Assembly: GCA_028551475.1 (NCBI GenBank)
Contig: CM052358.1
Location: forward strand, 21,478,853 to 21,542,852
From: Casuarina equisetifolia
Lineage: Eukaryota > Streptophyta > Magnoliopsida > Fagales > Casuarinaceae
DNA length: 64,000 nucleotides
Reading direction: 5' to 3'
Positions 35,056 to 47,806 of the stretch are shown piece after piece. Both the position numbers and the translations under genes were made by a program. The notes beneath the pieces are model-generated. The model was not told where the DNA came from. It saw only the letters and a list, made by a program, of their open reading frames with translations, and did no database searches. Position 1 is the stretch's first letter. Every line of letters starts with the position of its first letter.

Positions 35056-35972
35056 AAAGCAGCAAAAGAAGAAATTATGGCAGAAATTGGACAATAATTT
35101 GTGAAAGAAAAATCAAATTTTATAAGTGACAACTTTGAATTCGAATATCAACCGATCTTCATTTTTTTACTAATAAAAAGATATTTTCCCATTAGTTCTA
35201 AGGCTAAAAAGGGAGAGAAAATCGTCAACCACCATGGCTAATGTGACTGAATGCGCGTAGCAGAAAATTAGAGCAATTATGACCCAAAATATTTTTCTTT
35301 TTCCATTTTTTTCTTTGACATATTAGGTATTATGTTATCAAAAAAAAATTTGTGTACAAAATAATTCTATCCAACATATCTCATCATAGCAATCTTATCT
35401 AGGTTAAAATTAAAAAAAAAAGTCTTTTGCTTTCTTTTTTAAATTTCACTTATAACCTCTTCAATGTGAGGTGAATAGATTTTTTAATGTCAAATCAAAA
35501 TGTTGCAAAAACTATCTTTTTTTTTTTTTTTTTAAAATTTTGACTAGGCCAAATTTTCCAATTGTGAGAACAACTTCTTTTCAATTCCTGGCCAGTTAGA
35601 GAACATTGACAAGATGTTGAACACTTTTGAAATTCAATTGTTCTGAATGAAGGCATGAGATGAGTTGTGATTAGCTACTTAGAGTCATTGAAAATTTGTA
35701 AATTATGAACAGATAATGTAAACATGGTTCGTGTTGGTCCTTTCCATGCTTTTCAATGTCTAATTTCCCAGCAGTTGTCAACATTGAATTGGACAAGTTG
35801 CAAAAGGAGGGGCCAAGCATGTGGAATGGGAAAAGGATACAAATATCAATTTTAAAGGGACAAGACGATTGCTTTTCAATTTCTCATCATTAAATTAGAA
35901 AGTTGAGTAATGTAAACTTATTAATGGGAAATTAATTGTTAGTAATTTTAAGACTAAGATATAAAAATGCAT
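35056..35972 (+). repeat. 960-bp tandem repeat, left outer monomer
   Basis: Begins at 'gcagcaaaagaagaaattat' and ends at 'aagatataaaaatgca', where the LINE starts. It is the long subtype, with 'gacccaaaatatttttcttt' after the 'attatg' block. This matches the outer right monomers rather than the inner ones. Confidence 0.85.
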
Positions 35973-36115
35973 TTTTATTTTTTTGGTGGGAATGTAAATT
36001 GTATTAATAAATTTAAAATACAAATACACAGGGGCATATCCCAGTATTATAAAAATCACCATATCTATGAAAAGATGGAAATTGGAAGCCCCTAAATTTC
36101 ACTCAAAGTAACATT

Positions 36116-39100
36116 TCATTGGGAAGATTTTATATTTTTAAACAAAAAAACTCTCCTACGTACTACCTTCTTTACTTTAGCTAAGAGAATAGGGATATCA
36201 ATTGCTTTCTCTTGAAAACGTCTCCTATTTCGTTCAGCCCATATACAATAAATGCAAGCTAAGAAAGATAGTTTAAGAAGTTTAGCAGTTAAATCTGTTT
36301 CTTTAACTGCTTTGATCATCCACTGTAGCTCTGCATTCTATCCTCTAATGTCACGTCAGATTCCATTTTTGGTGAGAGTACTTTTCCAAATCATCCTTGT
36401 CCATGTACACTCAAAAAAGAGATGACTTCTATTTTCTATACGAGACTAACAAAAATCACAAAATATATTCACTGAAGGAAGCCATTTAACAATTTCTGTA
36501 GCTGTAGAAAGTCTATCTTTACAAACAAGCCATCCAATGAAATTATGTCTACTGATGCGACAAGTCCAAATTAAATCATACCAATCCATTGTTTCATTGC
36601 TTTGCTGAAGATCATTATAAATTTGTTTGCAACAATATGTAGGATTTGAAAGAATAGAAGTAAGTGTAGGTCTTAATTTGAGGAGACCTCACCAACTCCA
36701 AGCCATGGTACCTTTTATGTCCAACTGCATTATTAGAGTTCTTTTATACTTTGCATTGTGAATCCATTTACTCCATAATGAAGTTTCTGGGAGATTTATT
36801 AGATTCCAAAGCATCCATCCTAGAAGGGCTTTGTTCCAAATTTTGAAATTCGGTAAACACCTAATCCCCCTTCCTTTTTAGGTAAGCAAACAGTTTATCA
36901 AGCTACTTTGTGAGAACAATGTGTATCTATATTACCTATTCATAAGAATTTCTTGATCTTTTTTTTAATTTCATAAATTGTTTGCTTTGGTAGGAGGAAC
37001 ACTTGCATCTAGAATGTACATATGGAAATGAGGACAAATTTTGCTAATTGTAATCTTCCTGCATAGCTTAGGTGTATCATTCCCCAACCTTCTATTCTTC
37101 CAAATATTTTGTCTGTCAAACCTTTACAATTAGCTAGAGTAAGTTCTTTTGTAATAAAGAGAACTCCAAGGTATTTAATGGGGAGTGAACCCTTAGGGAA
37201 ATGAGTATGATCAAGTATAAGTAATTGTTCTTGTGCTGACAAACCTGAAAAGAAGATTTGACTTTTACTTGGATTATACTTTAAACCTGTAAGGTAAAAA
37301 AATTCCTCCAAAGATTTTATAAAATAGAGAACTACGTTTTCATCACCATGAGAAAAAAGAAACAAATCATCAACAAAACATAAGTGAGTGATTCTTTCAG
37401 ATTTGCAACACTAATGAAATTTAAACACCATTGTGGAGGTCTTTAAAATAATGATTTTGTTGAGTATCTTCATGACTAATACAAATAAATATAAGGATAA
37501 GGGATAACCTCATTGCAATCCATTGGTATCCTGAAAGTAACTTGCTTATTCTCCATTGAAGTTTATTGAAAATCTTGTTGTAGTAATACACTCACTAATA
37601 AGATCAACTAACTACTGAGGAATATTAATGGCTTTCAAAACATTTAATATTGCATCCCATTTGACCATGTCATAAGCTTTCATAAGATCAATTTTGATGG
37701 CCACACATTTACCTTTGTCTCATTTATGGTAGTTGTGCAAAAGTTCTTGGCAAAGCATAATGTTCTATGAAATTTGTCATCCTTTAATGAAGGCTGTTTG
37801 ATTATAATTGACTACTGAAGGTAGAATAAGGCTTATCCTTTCAGCAAGCATTTTTGAAATAATTTTATATATGACATTACAACATGCTATTGGATAGTAA
37901 TCCTTAGTGCAACTTAGATTAGGAACCTTTGAGACTAAAGTAAGCAATGTAGAATTAGTAGCTTTCAGTAAGTTCTTAGAAGAGAAGAATTCTAGGATAA
38001 CATCTTTTATATCTCTTCTAATGATAGGCCATGCTTTCCATTAGGCCCAAGAGCTTTAAAATCATGAATGTCCTAAAGTGCTTTAATAACATCAAATCGT
38101 TCAAAATTTGGCAAATTAAGTAACATACGAATGTCCTCATGAAATAGAGAAGCGTACCTCTCAGAGTTGGTAGGAATACTTTTAGAGTTACTAAGGATTG
38201 ATTGGTAATAGGAAATAAGAGCAAATCTCAATTCCTTTTTCTTTGTAATAACTGAGCCATCCTCTAATATCAGTTTACTGATCTTGTTTTGAGCTTTCAT
38301 TCACATTAATGATGCAAAGAAAATTTTACTATTGTTATCCCCTTCTTTTTACCATATGTTCCTTGATTTTTGTTTAAGAAGGATTTCTTCATGTTTACTC
38401 AAAGCAAGGAGTTGCTCAAGTTGTGATTTCTCCTTAGCACATGCATATGGACAATACGGATTATTCTCTAACCTACTATGAATTTGCTTTAAGTTCTCTC
38501 TTGCTTCTATCACCTTTTTGTGCAAGTCGCCAAAATGCGTGGCTTTGAGTTTTTTGAGAGGAGTCTTTAAGGCTTTCAATTTTTGCACAACTTGAAACAT
38601 TTTTGATCCACTTATTTCTTGTTGCCATATTGATCTTAATGTATCCATGAAATTTGAACAATTAGTTTAAAAATTAAAGAACTTGAATGGAGAGTTTTTC
38701 CTATATATTATAGTCCTAAAATTTACTAAACATGGAGAGTGGTCCGATACACCAGGAAGTAAAAATTCAATTGTGAATTTGTCAAAATTATGCACCCAAT
38801 CCACATTGGTAAGAACTTATCAATTATGTTAGGCCGAAGACTAGTTCTTGAGCCTTTATTTGTCCATGTGAACAGATGACCATAAAATGAAGGTTCAATC
38901 AATGTTATATTCTCAATCATTTCATTTAAATTTTCCATTCCTTGTGTTCATCTAACATTTGTGCCAATGTGCTCATTGATATTCTGTATTTCATTAAGAT
39001 CTCCTATGAGCAACCAAAGAGCATTATTTACAGTAAGATTAGAAAAACTCGTAAGGTCAGCCCATAACTCTTAATGTTCAAATTCCAAATTACTTGCATA

Positions 39101-39421
39101 AATGGCAAATAACAAGTAGGGGTGCATACTTGGCTTTTCAATTAGGTAATGGATGACTTGAGACAAGGAACCTTTAGTTGTAAGTTGTAGTTCTGGGGCT
39201 TTCCAAAGAATTCAAATTCTACCAAGACTACTAAAATTTTAGTTATGAATATACTTCTAATATGGAAATCCAAACTTCAAAAGTGCATCTGCATTTTCTT
39301 CTTTAACTCTATGCTCAATCAAAATGATAGTGTGGGGAGAATGTGACAAAACAAATTTTGCTACTTCCCTTATTCTAGGGCTTTTATTGAAGCCTCTTAC
39401 ATTCCATGCAAGTACTTTCAT
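36116..39421 (-). pseudogene. LINE ORF2 (endonuclease / reverse transcriptase), decayed
   Basis: The ATG at 39421 starts MKVLAWNVRGFN, the usual opening of plant L1 apurinic-like endonuclease. A later endonuclease block (LIEPSFYGHLFTWTNKGSR) is at about 38850-38900. The linker is about 38349-38648. The reverse transcriptase retains the catalytic FVDD (codons at 37366-37377) and a GLKYNPSKSQIFFSG block (about 37230-37290). The C-terminal piece (36116-36319) has the CIYCIWAERNRRRF motif of the zf-RVT region. The frame is broken in several places between these blocks. The ORF1 stop and ORF2 start overlap as ATGA. Confidence 0.88.
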
Positions 39422-39984
39422 TTATTGGGAGATTGATTCTCTTCCCCCATTAAACTAGAATCTCCAACATAACCTATGATGATGTCCTCTACTAGTATTA
39501 CGAACTTATTACTAGAGATAACCTTTTACTTTTTTCCTTTTTGGTAACCTTTTGCTCTTTTCATTTTTTCTTACCAGAAGATTTTGGAAAAAAAAAAAGG
39601 TTTTTGTAACTATTCCGATCCTTTGATTGGAGTGATGCTAAGCTCCAAAAGGGTGAGCAGGATGAATGGCAACAACTTCTCTTGAAAAATCCAGTCTTCC
39701 AAAGATTCTAAATATTGGAGGAATGACATAAGAGGTGATGGGAAGATAAGGGAGCTCACTACAATTCTAAAGGCAATTTAAAGTAGGAGAAGGTGGTTAC
39801 AGACATCAATTTAGTCTATTTTAAAATTTTTTCTATGGTCAAATTGGTGTGGCGTATCGATTTGGAGTTACTTTATGTCAATCAAAGATGAGTTTCTAGA
39901 ACAATTGATTCTATAAATACAGAATTGATGACATGTACTTAGATTGATAAAGTTCTTGTCATCGGGGAAAAAGCCACAAATGCT

Positions 39985-40765
39985 ACAAAAGTTGATTTGG
40001 CGGTGGAAATTGCGGCTTCACCCTTCAAATCAAGTATTGATGATTCAGGTAAAAATTCTTATACTCATACTTCGGATAACATTGGGGACAATGAAACTAG
40101 TAAAAAATTGTCTCAAGTAGAAATGATTAGTTTTGTTGACAAAGTTCAAGAGAATATCCCTATAGTTGAATCAGATAGTCAAAATATTAATGCTTTGAGT
40201 GGTGGAGCCAAGGTGTCTTGGAAACATATTGCAATGGGTAATCTTGTGAAGATGGCTGAATTAAATTATCATCCTTCTTCCATAAAAGAAAATAAACTTA
40301 TTGCAAAGTCTTCACCATAGGTTATTGATGAAGGCAAAAGTCACTTTGAAAATTGTTTAGTGGGTTATTTCTTAATTGAAAATATCTCTTATTATCTAGT
40401 GAAAGGACTTGTGGCAAAATTATGGGGAAAAGAAAACTTATATGAAGTTTTAGTGACTGAAGATGGTTTTTTTTTCTTTCGTTTCTCAAATATTAAGAAG
40501 ATGGAGGAGGTTATGGAAGTAGGGGTATGGGATATTGTAGGTTGTCCACTTTTCCTTAAAAAATGGCATCCCTTCATTAGATCAGAGAAAACAAAAATTT
40601 CTACTATTCCCATTTGGATGTAGTTATATAATGTTCCTTATGTGCTTTGGAGTAATACATGAATGAGTTATGTGAGCAATGTGTTAGGAAAACCATTATA
40701 CATTGATAAAAAAACAAAACAAAAGCTTCAATTATTGTATGCAAAAGTGTGTATTTTGATGGATA
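39985..40765 (+). pseudogene. LINE ORF1 N-terminal part (DUF4283 domain), inverted
   Basis: On the plus strand, 39997-40320 is an open piece with VSWKHIAMGNLVKM-type text before the domain. 40360-40623 holds the DUF4283 core: ENCLVGYFLIENISYYLVKG, LWGKENLYEVLVTEDGFFFF, LFLKKWHPF and TIPIWM. Further text (VLGKPLYIDKKTKQK, LYAKVCILMD) reaches about 40762 with in-frame stops between pieces. This is the nucleic-acid-binding ORF1 of plant L1 elements. It is antisense to ORF2, although in an intact element both lie on one strand. Confidence 0.85.
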
Positions 40766-40767
40766 AA

Positions 40768-43700
40768 CTAACTAGGCTAATTTTTTCAATCGTGAGAATG
40801 ACTTCTTTTCAATTCCTGTTGTAGAAGATTGACAAGATGTTGACGACTTTTCAAATTTGGTTGTTGTGAATGTAAAGGTGAAATGACTCATGATCAGTAA
40901 CTTAGAAGTCTTGAGGAACACTCTTAAGTCTTTGAAAAGTCATAAATTATGAGGAGATAATAGCAACATAGTTCATACTAGTTTTTATATGTTTTTCAAT
41001 GCCTAGTTCCTATAGCATCCATTAACATTGAATTGTATTAGTTGCAATAGGAAGGGCCAAGCATGTGGAATAGGAAAGGATACAAATATTAATTTTAAAT
41101 GGACAAGACCATTGCTTTTCAACTTCTCATCACTAAATTAGAAAGTGAATAATGTAAAATTATTAATGGGAAACTAATTGTTAGTAAATTTAAGACTTTA
41201 GTATAAAAATGTATATGTAGTTATGAATTTCATTTTAAAACTATCATGTAAGAGATGAAAATAAAGAGGAATAAAGAGCAGCAAAAGAAGAAACTATGAC
41301 AAAAATTGGACAAGAATTTGTGAAAGAAAATCATTATTAGTGGCAAAAATTTGAATTTGAATATCAACCGGTCTTCATTTTTTTACTAAGAAAAAGATAC
41401 TTTCCTATTAGTGCTAAGCCCAAAAAAGGAGGGAAAAAGTGTCAACCATGATGGCTAATGTGAGTGAATGCATGTAATAGGAAATTAAAACAATTATGAC
41501 TGAAATATTAGGTATTATATCTACCTAAAACAATTTGACTAGAAAACAATTCTACCCAACATATCTCATCATAGCAATCTCATCTAGGTTAAAAAGAAAA
41601 AGAAACAAAGTCTTTTGCTTTCTTTCTTCATTTTCATTAATAGCCTTTTTAATGTGAGGTGAAAAGATTGTCTATAATAAAATGAAAACATTGTGAAAGC
41701 TATCTTATATTTGTGTTTTAAAATTCTAACTAGGCTAACTTTTTCAATCGTGAGAATGACTTCCTTTCAATTCTTGGTTGGAGAAGATTAACAAGATGTT
41801 GATGACTTTTCAAATTTGGTTATTGTGAATTGAAAGGTGAAACGACTCACGATCAGTCACTTAGAAGTCTTGAGGAGCACTTTTAAGTCTTTGAAAAGTC
41901 ATAAATTATGAAGAGATAATATTAACATAGTTATACTAGTTTTTGTATGCTTTTCAATGCCTAGTTCCCACGGCATTTATTAACATTGAATTGTATTAGT
42001 TGCAATAGGAGGGGCTAAGCATGTGGAATAGGAGAGGATACAAATATTAATTTTAAAGGGATAATACCATTGTTTTTCAATTTCTCATCACTAAATTAGA
42101 AAGCTGAATAACATAAAATTATTAATGGGAAATTGATTGTTAGTAAATTTAAGGCTCTAGTATAAAAATGCATATGTGGTTATGAATTTCGTTTTAAAAC
42201 AATCATGTAAGAGATGAAAAGAAAGGGAAATAAAGAGTAGCAAAAGAAGAAATTATGATAGAAATTGGACAAGAATTTATGAAAGAAAAATCATTATAAG
42301 TGGCAAAAATTTAAATTTGAATATCGACCGGTCTTCATATTTTACGAACAAAAAGATAATTTCCCATTAACGCTAAGCCCAAAAATGGAAGGAAAAAGCA
42401 TAAACCACAACGGCTAATGTGGGTGAATGCACGTAGCAGAAAATTAAAACAATTATGACTAAAATATTAGGTATTATATCTACCTAAAACAATTTGACTA
42501 GAAAATAATTCTATCCAACATATCTTGTCATAGCAATCTTATCTAGGTTAAAAAGAAAAAACTATGTCTTTTGCTTTCTTTCTTGACTTTCATTAATAGC
42601 CTCTTCAATATGATGTGAACTAATTGTCTATAGAAAAGTAATAATGTTGTGAAAACTATCTTGTATTTGTATTTTAAAATTCTAACTAGGCTACATTTTT
42701 CAATCATGAGAGTAACTTCTTTTCAATTATTGGTTTGTAGTAGAAGATTGGCAAGATGTTGAAGACCTTTCAAATTTTGTTGTTGTGAATATATGGGTGA
42801 AATGACTCATGATCAACAACTTAGAAGTCATGAGGAACACTTTTAATTCTTTGAAAACTTGTAAATTATGAAGAGATAATATCAACATAGTTCATATTTG
42901 TTTTTTTGTATGCTTTTCAATGCCTAGTTTCCATAGCATCTATCAACATTGAATTGTATGACTTGCAATAGGAGGGGCCAAGCATATGGAATAGGAGAGG
43001 ATACAAATATTAATTTTAAAGGAATAAGACCATTGCTTTTCAATTTCTCATCACTAAATTAGAAAGCTAAATAATGTAAAATTATTAATGGGAAATTGAT
43101 TGTTAGTAAATTTAAGGCTCCAGTATAAAAATGCATATATGGTTATGAATTTCATTTTAAAACAATTATGTAAGAGATGAAAAGAAAGGGGAATAAAGAG
43201 TAGTAAAAGAAGAAATGATGATAGAAACTAGACAAGATTTTGTGAAAGAAAAGTCATTATAAGTGGCAAAAATTTAAATTTGAATATCAATTGGTCTTCA
43301 TTTTTTTAGTAAGAAAAAGATACTTTCCCATTAGTGCTAAGTCCAAAAAAGGAGGGAAAAAATGTCAACCACGATGGCTAATGTGAGTGAATGCGAGTAG
43401 CAAAAAACTAAAAAAACTATGACTGAAATATTAGGTATTATATCTACTTAGAACAATTTGACTAGAAATAATTCTATCTAACATATCTTGTCATAGCAAT
43501 CTTATCTAGGTTAAAAGGAAAAAACAAAGTCTTTTGCTTTCTTTCTTGACTTTCATTAATAGCCTTTTCAATATGATGTGAACTGATTGTCTATAGAAAA
43601 GTAATAATGTTGTGAAAACTATCTTGTATTTGTATTTTAAAATTCTAACTAGGCTATATTTTTCAATCGTGAGAATAACTTCTTTTCAATTATTGGTTAG

Positions 43701-46700
43701 TAGCAAAAGATTGGCAAGATGTTGAAGACCTTTCAAATTTTGTTGTTGTGAATGTATGGGTGAAATGACTCATGATCAATAACTTAGAAGTCATGAGGAA
43801 CACTTTTAATTCTTTGAAAACTTGTAAATTATGAAGAGATAATATCAACATAGTTCATATTTGTTTTTTGTATGCTTTTCAATGCCTAGTTCCCACGGCA
43901 TCTATCAACATTGAATTGTATTAGTTGTAATAGGAGGGGCCAAGCATGTGGAATAGGAGAGGATACAAATTTTAATTTTAAAAAGACAAGACTATTGCTT
44001 TTCAACTTCTCATCACTAAATTAGAAAGCTGAATAATGTAAAATTATTAATGGGAAATTGATTGTTAGTAAATTTAAGGCTTTAGTATAAAAATTTATAC
44101 ATAGTTATGAATTTCATTTTAAAACTATCATGTAAGAGATGAAAAGAAAGGTGAATAATGAGTAGCAAAAGAAGAAATTATGTCAGAAATTGGACAAGAA
44201 TTTGTGAAAGAAAAATCATTATAAGTGGCAAAAATTTAAATTTGAATATCAACTGTTCTTCATTTTTCTAGTAAGAAAAAGATACTTTCTAATTAGTGCT
44301 AAGCCTAAAAAGGGAAGGAAAAAGCATCAACCACAATGGCTAATGTGAGTGAATGCATGTAGTAAAAAATTAAAACAATTATGACTGAAATATTAGATAT
44401 TATATCTACCTAAAACAATTTGACTAGAAAATAATTCTATCCAACATATCTCGTCATAGAATCTTATCTAGGTGAGAAGGATAAAAACAAAGTCTATTGC
44501 TTTCTTTTTTGACTTTCATTAATAAACTTTTCAATGTGAGGTGAAATGATTGTCTATAATAAAATGAAAATGTTGTGAAAACTATCTTATATTTGTGCTT
44601 TAAAATTCCAACTAGGCTAAATTTTTCAATCGTGAGAATGACTTATTTTCAATTCTTTTTTAGTTGTAAAAGATTGACAAGATGTTGAAGGCTTTTCAAA
44701 TTTGGTTGTTATGAATGTAAGGGTGAAATGACTCATGATCAGTAACTTAGTCTTGAGGAACACTTTTAAGTCTTTGAAAACTTGTAAATTATGAAGAGAT
44801 AATATCAACATAGTTCATATTAGTTTTTTTGTATGCTTTTCAATGCCTAGTTCCCATAGCATCTATCAACATTGAATTGTATTAGTTGCAATTGGAAGGG
44901 CCAAGCATGTGGAATAGGAGAGGATACAAATATTAATTTTAAAGAGAGAAGACCATTGCTTTTCAATTTCTTGTCACTAAATTAGAAAGCTGAATAATGT
45001 AAAATTATTAATGGGAAACTGATTGTTAGTAAATTTAAGGCTCATGTATAAAAATGTATATGTAGTTATAAAGTTCATTTTAAACTATCATGTAAGAGAT
45101 GAAAATAAAGGGGAATAAAGGGCAGCAAAAGAATAAATTATGACAGAAATTGGACAAGAATTTGTGAAAGAAGAATCAAATTTTGTAGGTGACAAAATTT
45201 TGAATTAAAATATCAACCGCTCTTCATTTGTTTATTGACAAAAACATATTTTCCTAGTAGAGCTAATGCCAAAAAAGGGGGGAAAAGCATTATTCACCAT
45301 GGCTAATGTCAGTGAATGCATGCAGCAGAAAATTATAACAATTAGAACCCAAAATCATTTTCTTGTTCCTTCTTTTTTTTCTTCAAAATATGCAGTATTA
45401 TAGATATAAAAAAAATTGTGTGCAAAGTATTTCTATCCAACATATCTCGTTGTAGCAATCTTTTTTGATTTTCACATATATCCTTTTCAATTTGAGGTGA
45501 ATTGATTGTGTAATATCAATTCAAGATGTTGTAAAAACTATCTTATATTGTCTTTTGAAATTCTACCTAGGTTAAATTTTTCAATTGTGAGAATGACTTT
45601 TTTACAATTCTTGGCGAGATGTAGAACATTGACAAGATGTTGAAGACTTATCAAATTTTGTTGTTGTTATTGGAAGGGTGAATTGATACATGATCAGCAA
45701 CTTAGAAGTCTTGAGGAAGACTTTAAGTGTTTGAAAATTCCTAAATTATGAAGAGATAATATGAAATTGGTTGGTGCTAGTCCTCGTTATGCTTTCCAAT
45801 GCCCAACTCTCACGGCATCTGTCAACATTGGATTGGACTAGTTGGAAAAGCAGGGCCAAAGCGTGTGGAATAGGAAAAGGATACAAATACCAATTTTAAA
45901 GGAATGGGACAATTGCTTTTAACTTTCTCATTAGTAAATTAGAAATTTGAATAGTATAAAATTATTAATGGAAAACTGATTGTTAGTAATTTAAAGACTT
46001 AGGTATGAAATTGTATTTGTAGTTACGAATTTCATTTTAAAGCTATCAAGTAAAAGATGAAAATAGAGGGGAATAAAGTGCAGCAAAAGAAGAAATTATG
46101 ACAGAAATTGGACAAGAATTTGTGAAAGAAAAACCAAATTTTATAAGTGACAAATTTGAATTTGAATATCAATTGATCTTCATTTTTTTACTAATAAAAA
46201 GATATTTTGCCATTAGAGCTAAGGCTAAAAAGGGAGGGAAAAGCGTCAGCCACCATGGATAGTGTGAGTGAATGCGAGGAGTAGAAAATTAGAACAATTA
46301 TGACCCAAAATATTTTTCTTTTTCCTCTTTTTTTTTCCTTTGAAATATTAGGTATTATATAAACCAAAAACAATTTGTGTAAAAAATAATTGTAACCAAC
46401 ATATATCATCATAGCAACCTTTTCTATGTTAAAAAGACAAAAAAAGGTCTTTTGCTTTCTTTTTTAATTTTCGTTTATAATCTCTTCAATGTGAGGTAAA
46501 CTAATTGTCTAATATCAAATCAAAACGTTGCAAAAACTACCTTTTATTTCTCGAAAACTCTAACTAGGCTAAATTTTCGTGTTGTGAGAATGACTTCTTT
46601 TCAATTCCCAGCAAGTTGTAGAACTTTAACAAGAGGTTGAAGACTTTTCAAATTTTGTTGTTGTGATTGTAGGGGTGAAATGACACATGATCAGCAACTT

Positions 46701-47378
46701 GGAACTCTTGTTGAAGACCGTTAAGTCCTCGAAAACTCATAAATTATGAAGAGATAATATGAACATGGTTCGTGTTAGTCCTTTGTATGCTTTGCACTTC
46801 CTAATTCTCACGACATCTGTCAACATTGAATTGGACTATTTGGAAAAAAAGGGGGCAAAGCTTGTGGAATAGGAAAAGGATATAAATATCAATTTTAAAG
46901 GGACAAGATGATTTCTTTTCCATTTCACATCATTAAAGTAGAAAGTTGAATAATGTAGCATTCTTAACGGGAAACTGATTGTTACTAATTTAAAGACATA
47001 GGTATAAAAATGTATTTGTAGTTAAGAATTTCATTTTAAAACTATCAAGTAAGGGATGTAAATAAAAGGGAATAAAGAGCAGCAAAAGAAGAAATTATGG
47101 TGGACAAGAATTTGTGAAAGAAAAACCAAATTTTATAAGAGACAAAAATTTGAATTGGAATATCAACCAATCTTCAATGTTTTACTAATAAAAGGATATT
47201 TTCCCATTAGCGCAACCATTCTGTGTTAACCAACATGGCTAATGTAAGGAGTAGAAAATTAGAACTATTATAACCCAAAATCTTTTTCTTTTTCTCATTT
47301 TTTCTTTAAAATATTAGGTATTATTTATATCAAAACAATTTTTGTACAAAATAATTCTATCCAACATATCTCATCAAC
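40768..47378 (+). repeat. tandem array of about 960-bp monomers (about seven units)
   Basis: Counting from the phase 'ctaactaggct', units begin at 40768, 41726, 42682, 43645, 44608, 45563 and 46560, with spacings of 958, 956, 963, 963, 955 and 997 bases. The last unit is cut at about 47378. Monomers share 'caatgcctagttccca', 'ggccaagcatgtggaata', 'aatttctcatcactaaatta' and 'gtgaatgcatgtag'. Units from 40768 to about 45.3 kb are close relatives. The last two and the left monomer at 35056 form a longer, more diverged outer subtype. There is no open frame of note. Confidence 0.92.
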
Positions 47379-47563
47379 TTTTTTTGTTTGGCTTCTTTTC
47401 TTCTAATAAATGAGTTAAACCTATTTGTCACAACTTGCTCAATAGTACTACCAATCCTAATCTAATGGTTTAGCCAACGCCAGAAAAGGAACCTTTTTCT
47501 TTTTACTTGTCTTAGACATAGAATATATATCAATACAAAAGTAGGTTATGTAATTTTCATCTA

Positions 47564-47669
47564 GTGGACTTAACAAGAAAAGAATTAAGTTCCTTAAACC
47601 AATTACACGTGTAAAGTCTAAGATGGTAGAATCTTGTTTCTAGTGAAAACAATTTCATCCTATATATAT
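47564..47669 (+). promoter_or_regulatory. core promoter of RLP pseudogene G
   Basis: 'gtggacttaacaagaaaag' at about 47564 and TATATATAT at 47661-47669, 146 bases before the ATG. Both elements are shared with the intact RLP promoter, so transcription may persist although the gene is broken. Confidence 0.55.
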
Positions 47670-47806
47670 TGGCAAGTTGGGCGACCTTATAGAAAGGTAT
47701 AGAGTTCTCCTTCATTATTCTCTTACTTCTTCAAAAACTTTGCCTTTTGCTTTTTTGGCCCAAAAAAATAAACTAGGCTTCTTGTGTAAGTTATCTAACT
47801 GCAAAC

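Larger units (their letters stand above)
35973..40767 (-). mobile_element. L1-type LINE with inverted 5' part, inserted in the tandem array
   Basis: The element runs 3' to 5' from left to right. The A-rich 3' tail (as T-rich on plus) is at about 35973-35987. ORF2 (endonuclease, reverse transcriptase, zf-RVT-like C terminus) lies on minus from 39421 leftwards, and the last about 55 codons of ORF1 precede it on minus. From about 39600 to 40767 the ORF1 N-terminal part reads on the plus strand, so the 5' section is inverted. The middle of ORF1 is missing. Both sides border 960-bp monomer sequence. No target-site duplication is evident. ORF2 has many frameshifts and stops, so the element is inactive. 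Confidence 0.88.

Noticed and set aside
39997-40623. Independent plus-strand host gene
   Set aside because: The DUF4283-type text and position against ORF2 identify it as the inverted ORF1 part of the LINE.
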